Shown here in pieces: positions 42,694 to 51,488 of a DNA stretch of 64,000 nucleotides; positions within the stretch are counted from its first letter, which is position 1; each line of letters opens with the position of its first letter. Location of the stretch: positions 1-64,000 of the forward strand of contig NZ_JAHKRN010000048.1 in assembly GCF_019396385.1 (NCBI RefSeq). Reading direction: 5' to 3'. The notes beneath the pieces were generated by a model, which did not search any database, was not told the DNA's origin, and saw only the letters and a list, made by a program, of their open reading frames with translations. The position numbers were made by a program, and so were the translations under genes. The DNA is from Nonomuraea harbinensis (GTDB lineage Bacteria; Actinomycetota; Actinomycetes; Streptosporangiales; Streptosporangiaceae).

Positions 42694-43097
42694 CGGGCCA
42701 CCGCCGGGGCGAACACCGGGAGCGTGTAGTCCTCGTACTCGATGAATTCGGCCTTCAGCGGCATGTCCAGCTCCAGGTTCTCGGGCTCGGGCGCGACGCC
42801 GACGATGTTCGTCATCATGCGCGGCCCCTCGGCCAGCTCCACCAGCGCCACGACGACCGGCGTCGCGGGGTCGAAGGGCGGGAACGGCCGGTAGTTGATG
42901 ATGTACGACACCAGCCGCGCGTCGCCGCTGACCGTCGTCCACTCCACCTCCTCCGAGCCGCACCGGGGACAGAACGGGCGGGGGTAGAAGTAGTGCCGCG
43001 AGCAGGGGGTGCAGCGCTGGATGCGCAGCTCCTTGTCCGCGGCGCCCTCCCAGAACGGGAGCGTCTCCGGGATGGGCGCGGGGGCCGGGCCGGGCAT
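42690..43097 (-). CDS. DUF35 zinc-ribbon/OB-fold acyl-CoA-binding protein (Ltp partner)
   Basis: The 135-residue protein has a rubredoxin-like zinc ribbon (RCTPCSRHYFYPRPFCPRCG, two CxxC pairs) followed by an OB fold (VSYIINYRPFPPFDPATPVVVALVEL). DUF35 proteins bind the CoA ester and assemble with Ltp thiolases or aldolases (ChsH2-Ltp2). It is the first gene of a two-gene operon. A KstR-type site (GACAACATGTTCTG) lies 60 bp upstream. Confidence 0.87.
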   Translation of the reverse strand: MPGPAPAPIPETLPFWEGAADKELRIQRCTPCSRHYFYPRPFCPRCGSEEVEWTTVSGDARLVSYIINYRPFPPFDPATPVVVALVELAEGPRMMTNIVGVAPEPENLELDMPLKAEFIEYEDYTLPVFAPAVAR

Positions 43098-43156
43098 GGC
43101 GGTTCCTTTCGACGGCGCGGGACGACGGTCGGCGGGCCGAGCCCGGCCGAGTTAAA

Positions 43157-43170
43157 GACAACATGTTCTG
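43157..43170. promoter_or_regulatory. KstR-type operator C (DUF35-Ltp operon)
   Basis: It reads GACAACATGTTCTG, with core AACATGTT, in the divergent spacer between the DUF35 and MaoC genes, on the DUF35 side. Confidence 0.6.
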
Positions 43171-43234
43171 CTTATAGCAGGGTTGAAGCCAGAGCGGCCC
43201 TTGTCAAGGGGGTACGGACTCTTGTCCTGTTTGC

Positions 43235-43248
43235 CGTAACGTGTTCTA
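43235..43248. promoter_or_regulatory. KstR-type operator D (MaoC operon)
   Basis: It reads CGTAACGTGTTCTA, with core AACGTGTT as in operator B, 73 bp upstream of the MaoC start. Confidence 0.6.
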
Positions 43249-43320
43249 CTTGTCGTCAGTTGTGGGACCTGGACGGATCCCGTGGTCATGTCCGCCGAGC
43301 GTTCGCGGGGAATGAGGATC

Positions 43321-44160
43321 ATGCCAATCGACGCATCTCTGGTCGGCCGCAAGAGCGAGCCCCTCACGAGGTCCTGGACGTCCGCCGACGCGCTGCTCTA
43401 CGCGATCGCCGTCGGCGCCGGCCAGGAGGACCCGCTGACCGAGCTGGAGTTCACCACCGAGAACACCGAGGGCAAGCCGCAGCGGGTCCTGCCGACCTTC
43501 TGCAACGTGGCGATGGGCGGCGGCATGTCCCTGCCTGACGACCTCGACCTCACCAGGATGCTCCACGCCGAGCAGGCCTTCGAACTGCTGGGCACGGTCC
43601 CGGCCGCGGGCGAGGTCGAGGCGACGGGCGAGATCGTCGGCGTCTACGACAAGGGCTCGGGCGCCATCGTCGCCAGTGAGACGCTCGCCCGCGACTCCGC
43701 CGGCCAACCGCTCGCCAGGATCCGTACCTCGCTCTTCTTCCGCGGGTACGGCGGCTTCGGCGGCGAGCGGGGGCCGGGTACGTCGTGGGAGCTGCCGACC
43801 GGCGCCCCCGACCACGTCGTGACCTACGCGACCCGGCCCGATCAGGCGCTCCTCTACCGGCTGACCGGCGACCGGAACCCGCTGCACACCGACCCGTCCT
43901 TCAGCGGCAGGGGCGGCTTCCCGAGGCCGATCCTGCACGGCATGTGCACCTACGGCTTCACCGGCCGCGCGCTGCTGCACGCCGCCGCCGGATCCGACCC
44001 CGGGCGCTTCCGCGCCATGTCCGGCCGTTTCACCAAGCCGATACTCCCCGGGCAGACGATCACGGTGTCGATCTGGGCCGACGGCGCCGACGTCCGGTTC
44101 CGGACGACCGACGAGACCGGGGCCGTGGTGATCGACCACGGAACCGCGGTGATCCGCTGA
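43321..44160 (+). CDS. MaoC-type double-hotdog enoyl-CoA hydratase
   Basis: The 279-residue protein has two hotdog domains. The C-terminal one carries the hydratase-2 motif YRLTGDRNPLHTDP with catalytic Asp and His, then PRPILHGMCTYGFTGRAL. The N-terminal one is degenerate. This matches the (R)-specific hydratase of peroxisomal-type multifunctional enzyme 2 and its mycobacterial steroid-catabolic homologues. ATG 43321 follows GAGG closely; earlier ATGs in frame are less likely. It adds water to a 2-enoyl-CoA made by the dehydrogenases. Confidence 0.87.
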   Translation: MPIDASLVGRKSEPLTRSWTSADALLYAIAVGAGQEDPLTELEFTTENTEGKPQRVLPTFCNVAMGGGMSLPDDLDLTRMLHAEQAFELLGTVPAAGEVEATGEIVGVYDKGSGAIVASETLARDSAGQPLARIRTSLFFRGYGGFGGERGPGTSWELPTGAPDHVVTYATRPDQALLYRLTGDRNPLHTDPSFSGRGGFPRPILHGMCTYGFTGRALLHAAAGSDPGRFRAMSGRFTKPILPGQTITVSIWADGADVRFRTTDETGAVVIDHGTAVIR

Positions 44161-44165
44161 CCGGC

Positions 44166-44218
44166 TTCTGACAGGCGCGGCCCCGCCGCGCCCGTCAGAA
44201 GGCGCGGCCCCGCCGCGC
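44166..44218. terminator. Strong 35-nt hairpin followed by a second copy of its inner stem
   Basis: TTCTGAC-a-GGCGCGGC-ccc-GCCGCGCC-c-GTCAGAA (44166-44200) folds into a 15-bp stem with one mismatch. The inner palindrome GGCGCGGC-ccc-GCCGCGC is then repeated at 44201-44218. It lies between the MaoC stop and the SDR gene, consistent with a terminator or attenuator. Confidence 0.6.
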
Positions 44219-44254
44219 GAACACCTCCAACTCCTCCAATCGGAAGGGCGTCCC

Positions 44255-45172
44255 ATGGGATCTCTTGACGGCAGAGTCGCCATCATCACCGGTGCCGGCC
44301 GCGGCATCGGAGCCTCCATCAGCCGCGCGTTCGCCCAGCAGGGCGCGCGGCTCGTGCTCAACGACCTCGGCGCCGGCCCGGACGGCAGCGGCGGCGACGC
44401 CGGGCCCGCGCAGGACATCGCCAAGGAGGTCACCGACCTCGGCGGCGAGGCGGTCTCCGACGGCGGCGACATCGGCGACACCGCGACCGGCCGGCGTCTC
44501 GTCGAGATGGCCGTCGAGTCCTACGGGCGCCTCGACGTCGTCGTCAACGTCGCCGGCATCCTCCGCGACAAGATGATCTTCAACCTGCCCGAGGAGGACT
44601 GGGACGAGGTCATCCGGGTGCACCTGCGCGGCCACTTCAGCACGATCAAGCCCGCCGCCGCCTACTGGCGCCAGCAGCGCAACCCGGACGGGCACTACCG
44701 CATCATCAACTTCACCTCCGACTCCGCCCTCCAGGGCTCCCCGGGCCAGCCCAACTACGCCGCCGCGAAGATGGGCATCATCGGCCTGACCGCTTCCCTC
44801 GCCAACGGCCTGGCCCGGTACGGCGTGACGGCGAACGCGATCGCCCCCGGCGCGGCCACCCGCCTGACCGCCACCGTCCCCGACGACAAGAAGCTCGGCG
44901 AGGACCCCGGCGAGGAGCAGCTCATGTCGCCGGACAACATCGCGCCGATCGTCACCTACCTCGCCGGCACCGAGTCCGACTGGCTGTCGGGCCGCACCAT
45001 CGGCGCGGCCGGCCACGAGGTCCGGCTGTGGAACAACCCCGAGGTCGTCGAGACCATCAGCTCCGACGGGCCGTGGGACCTGCAGGACCTCGCCGCCAAG
45101 CTCACCACGTCGTTCCGGCCCAAGGCGGACGGCCTGCACCCGTCGATCTTCATGGGGCAGCTTCCCAAGTGA
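44255..45172 (+). CDS. SDR family 3-hydroxyacyl-CoA dehydrogenase-like
   Basis: The 305-residue protein has TGAGRGIG, LVLNDLGAGPDGSGG, the segment NVAGILRDKMIFNLPEEDWD, the catalytic Ser in INFTSDSAL and YAAAK. The insert after the first strand and the RDKMIFN segment resemble the dehydrogenase part of multifunctional enzyme 2 (Rv3548c-like). Such enzymes pair functionally with MaoC hydratases, which matches the upstream gene. A hairpin separates the two. Confidence 0.87.
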   Translation: MGSLDGRVAIITGAGRGIGASISRAFAQQGARLVLNDLGAGPDGSGGDAGPAQDIAKEVTDLGGEAVSDGGDIGDTATGRRLVEMAVESYGRLDVVVNVAGILRDKMIFNLPEEDWDEVIRVHLRGHFSTIKPAAAYWRQQRNPDGHYRIINFTSDSALQGSPGQPNYAAAKMGIIGLTASLANGLARYGVTANAIAPGAATRLTATVPDDKKLGEDPGEEQLMSPDNIAPIVTYLAGTESDWLSGRTIGAAGHEVRLWNNPEVVETISSDGPWDLQDLAAKLTTSFRPKADGLHPSIFMGQLPK

Positions 45173-45260
45173 GGGCCGCGTCCAGGTGGGGCGGCCGGGC
45201 GGCCGCTCACCGGGACGCACCGGCCGGGCGGGCCGCGATCCCGCCCGGCCGCCACGACAC

Positions 45261-45303
45261 GGGGCACGGGGGGCCACGGGGGGCCACGGGGGGCCACGGG
45301 GGG
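45261..45303. repeat. 10-bp tandem repeat (GGGCCACGGG), about four copies
   Basis: Three exact copies of GGGCCACGGG at 45271-45300 are preceded by the variant GGGGCACGGG at 45261 and followed by GGG. It lies in the 171-bp gap before the acyl-CoA ligase. Such tracts are prone to slippage and may vary between strains. Confidence 0.75.
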
Positions 45304-45343
45304 ATCGTCTAGCTACGTCACGCCGACAGGAGAGAGACGCACC

Positions 45344-46912
45344 ATGTCCTCTGCCACTCACTCGACCACGGCACCCACCGGCTTCTACGAGATCGCCGCC
45401 GCCGACCCCGGCCGGCCCGCCATCATCGACCCCGATGGATCGACCATCACCTGTGGCGACCTGCTGGCGCGGGTCAACCGCGTCTCGCGCGCGCTGCGCT
45501 CCCACGGCCTGTCGGCCGGTGACAGCGTGGCGGTGGCGGTGCACAACGGCCACGAGTATCTGGAGCTGATGCTGGCCACCGGGCAGGTCGGCATGTTCCT
45601 CGTCCCGGTCAACTGGCGGCTGACCCCGGCGGAGATGCTCTACATCATCGAGGACTCCGGAGCCCGGGTCGTCGTCGCCGACGTCGAGCAGGCCCGTACG
45701 CTGCCGGAGGAGTCGCTGCCCGAGCACCGGTTCGTGATCGGCGGGCAGGCGGCCGGCTGGCGCCCGTACCCCGAGCTGGGCGAGGGCGAGCCGTCCGACG
45801 CGCCGCCGGACCGCCGGTTCGGCGGCACCATGGGCTACACCTCCGGCACCACCGGCAACCCCAAGGGCGTGCGTTCCCTCCTCTACCCCGACTCCGAGCC
45901 GGAGCCGGTCATCAGCGCCCTGTACGGGGGACTCGCCGCCCGCTACGAGGTCACCCTGGACAAGGGCGTGCACCTGGTGTGCTCGCCGATCTACCACGCC
46001 GCCCCGACCGGGCACGCGTACGCGTTCCTCCAGCTCGGGCACACCGTGGTGATCCAGGGCAAGTTCGACGCCGAGGGCGTGCTGGAGGCGATCGAGCGGC
46101 ACCGGGTGACCAGCGTGCACATGGTCCCCACCCACTTCAACCGGATGCTGCGCCTGCCGGAGGAGGTCCGGGCCAGGTACGACCTGTCCAGCCTGGAAGC
46201 GGTGATCCACGCGGGCGCGCCGTGCCCGGTGCCGATCAAGCAGCGGATGCTCGACTGGCTGGGGCCGGTGGTGTGGGAGTACCTCGCCTCGACCGAGGGC
46301 GGCGTCTCCCTCGTGAGCCCGCGGGAGTGGCTGCGCAAGCCCGGCACCGTGGGACGCCCGACGCCGAACACCATCGTCAAGATCCTCGGCGAGGACGGCG
46401 AGGAGGTGCCGGCCGGGACGGCGGGCACCATCTACTTCGGCATCCCCGGGCGCGAGGCGCTCTTCGAGTACAACAACGACCCGGCCAAGACCGCCGCAAG
46501 CCGGAAGGGAGGGCTCGCCACCGTCGGCGACTACGGCTACTTCGACGAGGACGGCTACGTGTTCCTGCTCGACCGGCGCACCGACCTCATCATCTCCGGC
46601 GGCGTCAACATCTACCCGGCGGAGATCGAGCAGGCCCTGATCACGCATTCCGCCGTCGCCGACGTCGCCGTCATCGGGGTCCCCGACCCGGACTGGGGCC
46701 AGAACGTGCTGGCCGTCGTCCAGCCGGCCGAGGACGCGGTCCCCGGCGACGAGCTCGCCGCCGCGCTGCGCGCCCACTGCGCCGAGCGCCTGGCCTCGTT
46801 CAAGATCCCCCGGCGTTTCGAGTTCCGGGCCGACTTCCCCCGGACGGAGACCGGCAAGCTGCAGCGCCGCAAGCTCCGCGACCACTACGCGGGTGAGGGG
46901 GAGAAGCCGTGA
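45344..46912 (+). CDS. Acyl-CoA synthetase (AMP-binding, ANL superfamily)
   Basis: The 522-residue protein has the P-loop GYTSGTTGNPKGV, the A5-like VWEYLASTEGG, the A7/A8 hinge GDYGYFDEDGYVFLLDR and DLIISGGVNIYPAEIE, and the catalytic lysine near the C-terminus (ETGKLQRRKL). It activates a carboxylic acid to its CoA thioester via acyl-AMP, the entry step of the pathway. The ATG follows GGAGAGAG. It overlaps the next gene by 4 bp. Substrate specificity is not inferable. Confidence 0.9.
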   Translation: MSSATHSTTAPTGFYEIAAADPGRPAIIDPDGSTITCGDLLARVNRVSRALRSHGLSAGDSVAVAVHNGHEYLELMLATGQVGMFLVPVNWRLTPAEMLYIIEDSGARVVVADVEQARTLPEESLPEHRFVIGGQAAGWRPYPELGEGEPSDAPPDRRFGGTMGYTSGTTGNPKGVRSLLYPDSEPEPVISALYGGLAARYEVTLDKGVHLVCSPIYHAAPTGHAYAFLQLGHTVVIQGKFDAEGVLEAIERHRVTSVHMVPTHFNRMLRLPEEVRARYDLSSLEAVIHAGAPCPVPIKQRMLDWLGPVVWEYLASTEGGVSLVSPREWLRKPGTVGRPTPNTIVKILGEDGEEVPAGTAGTIYFGIPGREALFEYNNDPAKTAASRKGGLATVGDYGYFDEDGYVFLLDRRTDLIISGGVNIYPAEIEQALITHSAVADVAVIGVPDPDWGQNVLAVVQPAEDAVPGDELAAALRAHCAERLASFKIPRRFEFRADFPRTETGKLQRRKLRDHYAGEGEKP

Positions 46913-47946
46913 AGACCGGCGTGCACGCCTTCGAGGCCGGCATCGCCGACGTCGCCGCCTGCGCCGCGTGGGCCGAGGAGGCCGGCTACGACGTCGTGGC
47001 CAGCGCCGAGGTCGACCACGACCCGTTCCTGCCGCTGGCGCTGGCCGCCCGTGACACCAGCCGGGTGCGGCTGGCGACCACGATCGCGGTCGCCTTCGCC
47101 CGCACGCCGATGACGATGGCGTACGTCGCCAACGACCTGCAGGCGCTGTCCGGAGGCAGGTTCGTCCTCGGCCTCGGCACCCAGACCAAGCCGCACATCA
47201 CCCGCCGGTTCGGCATGCCGTGGGGCCGGCCGGCGGCGCGGATGCGCGAGTACATCACCGCCCTGCGCGCGATCTGGGACGACTGGAACACCGGCCGCCC
47301 GGTCCGGCACGAAGGGGAGCACTACCGGCACACGCTGATGACGGCGACCTTCCGCCCGGCGCCGCACGGTCACGGCAACCCGCCGATCCACCTCGCCGCG
47401 GTCGGGCCGCTCATGACCCGGCTGGCCGGAGAGGTGGCCGACGGGCTGATCCCGCACGGCTTCAGCACCGAGCGCTACTTCCGCGAGGTGACCCTCCCGG
47501 CCCTGGAGGAAGGACTGGAGCGGGCCGGCCGCGACCGCTCCGAGGTGACCGTCCACTGCCCGGGGTTCGTGCACGTCCACGCCCCCGGCGACGACGTCGA
47601 CGCGCAACGGCGGATGCTGCGCGGGCGGGTCGCCTTCTACGGCTCCACACCGGCCTACCGCGGCGTGCTGGACCTGCACGGCTGGCAGGAGCTGCACGAG
47701 CGGCTGCACGCCCTGTCGGTCACCCCCGACGAGGACCGCTGGGACCGGATGGCCGACCTCGTCGACGACGAGGTGCTCGACACCTTCTGCGTCAGCGGCT
47801 CCCTCGCGGAGGTGACGGCGGAGGTCTCCCGCCGCTTCGGCGGGCTGGTCGACCAGGTCCACATCCAGCCGCCGGCCGGCACGCCCGAGCCGGAGATCCG
47901 CGCGGCGCTGGCGTCGCTGAAGAACCAGGCGTCCGGCGTCCGCTGA
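46909..47946 (+). CDS. LLM class F420-dependent oxidoreductase (TIGR03617-like)
   Basis: The 345-residue luciferase-like barrel protein has VRLATTIAVAFARTPMTMAYVANDL, GGRFVLGLGTQTKPHITRRFGMPW and the C-terminal VSGSLAEVTAEVSRRF, typical of the F420-dependent branch. A GTG start overlaps the ligase stop by 4 bp. Such enzymes carry out hydride transfer on ring ketones, alcohols or enoyl intermediates. Homologues accompany CoA-ester catabolic clusters in mycobacteria. Its specific step here is unknown. Confidence 0.82.
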   Translation: MKTGVHAFEAGIADVAACAAWAEEAGYDVVASAEVDHDPFLPLALAARDTSRVRLATTIAVAFARTPMTMAYVANDLQALSGGRFVLGLGTQTKPHITRRFGMPWGRPAARMREYITALRAIWDDWNTGRPVRHEGEHYRHTLMTATFRPAPHGHGNPPIHLAAVGPLMTRLAGEVADGLIPHGFSTERYFREVTLPALEEGLERAGRDRSEVTVHCPGFVHVHAPGDDVDAQRRMLRGRVAFYGSTPAYRGVLDLHGWQELHERLHALSVTPDEDRWDRMADLVDDEVLDTFCVSGSLAEVTAEVSRRFGGLVDQVHIQPPAGTPEPEIRAALASLKNQASGVR

Positions 47947-47971
47947 CCAGCGGGAGAGAGGAACGGCATCC

Positions 47972-48751
47972 GTGTCCGACAACCCTGTCGTCCTGGTGGA
48001 ACGTGACGGGAGCGGCATCGTCACCGTCACGCTCGACCGGCCCGACACCAAGAACAGCGTGCCGCACGCCGGCTGGATCGAGCTCGCCGAGGTGTTCGGC
48101 GACATCGCAGGCCGGGCGGACGACCGCGTGGTGGTGCTCACCGGCGCGGGCGGCGACTTCTGCTCCGGTTCCGACCTGCGCGGCGGCGACTCCGCGGACT
48201 CGCCGCGCCGCGCGATGCGGATCGTCAACGCGGCGCTGCTCGCCGTCCGCGACCTGCCGCAGCCCACGATCGCCGCGGTCTCCGGGGTCGCGGCGGGCGG
48301 CGGCTTCAACCTGGCGCTCGCCTGCGACCTGGCGATCGCCGAGGAGACGGCGAGGTTCTCGCAGATCTTCGCCAGGCGCGGGCTCTCCGTCGACTTCGGC
48401 GGGACCTGGTTCCTGACGCACATGCTGGGGCTCCACCGTGCCAAGGAACTCGCCTTCTTCGGCCGGATGCTCCCCGCCGCCGACGTCCACGCCCTCGGGC
48501 TGCTCAACAAGGTCGTGCCCGAGGGGGAGGCCCTGACGCAGGCGTACGAGTGGGCCCGTGAGCTGCTGGCCCTCGCGCCCCTCGCCCTGTCGCAGACCAA
48601 GGAGATGCTCAACCTCGCCGCCTCGGGAAGCTTCCACGACAGCGTCCTGCGTGAGGCGGCCGCCCAGAACATCAACGGGACCACCGAGGACACCCGCGAG
48701 GCGATCCGAGCCTTTCTGGAGAAGCGGGATCCCGTGTTCCGCAACCGGTAG
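47972..48751 (+). CDS. Enoyl-CoA hydratase/isomerase family protein, PaaG-like
   Basis: The 259-residue crotonase has the oxyanion-hole blocks GGDFCSGSDLRGG and SGVAAGGGFNLALACDLAIA. The catalytic segment reads IFARRGLSVDFGGTWFL. The Asp before GGTWFL corresponds to the catalytic Asp of PaaG-type isomerases, while the classical hydratase Glu pair is not evident. A double-bond isomerase or atypical hydratase is therefore more likely than a crotonase. It is the last gene of the ligase-LLM-hydratase operon (25-bp gap). Confidence 0.85.
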   Translation: MSDNPVVLVERDGSGIVTVTLDRPDTKNSVPHAGWIELAEVFGDIAGRADDRVVVLTGAGGDFCSGSDLRGGDSADSPRRAMRIVNAALLAVRDLPQPTIAAVSGVAAGGGFNLALACDLAIAEETARFSQIFARRGLSVDFGGTWFLTHMLGLHRAKELAFFGRMLPAADVHALGLLNKVVPEGEALTQAYEWARELLALAPLALSQTKEMLNLAASGSFHDSVLREAAAQNINGTTEDTREAIRAFLEKRDPVFRNR

Positions 48752-48789
48752 CGCCGTGGTCGCCTGGGTGGGAGGTGTTGGTTACCTCC

Positions 48790-48823
48790 TGACGTCGGGG
48801 GTAGGCGGGCGTAACCGACGTCA
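48790..48823. promoter_or_regulatory. Inverted repeat upstream of the Clp-like gene
   Basis: TGACGTCGG (48790-48798) and CCGACGTCA (48815-48823) are perfect 9-bp arms, 19 bp before the start codon. GGTTAC and GTAACC form a second, interleaved pair. It does not match HAIR (HspR) or CIRCE (HrcA) elements. Either a different regulator site or an mRNA hairpin is possible. Confidence 0.5.
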
Positions 48824-48841
48824 CCTTCGGGGGAGGGGACC

Positions 48842-51409
<2,568 letters not shown>

Positions 51410-51437
51410 TCGGATCGTGACGATGTGTCGCGTTAGT

Positions 51438-51479
51438 CCCTTCACTCCACCGATCATCACATGAGGGGGGAGTGAAGGG
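51438..51479. terminator. Inverted repeat spanning the Clp terminator region and the next ribosome site
   Basis: Perfect 11-bp arms CCCTTCACTCC (51438-51448) and GGAGTGAAGGG (51469-51479) enclose a 20-nt loop. The right arm contains most of the purine-rich ribosome site for the gene starting at 51489, so the hairpin could either terminate the Clp transcript or mask translation of the following gene. Confidence 0.5.
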
Positions 51480-51488
51480 GGGTTCTCG

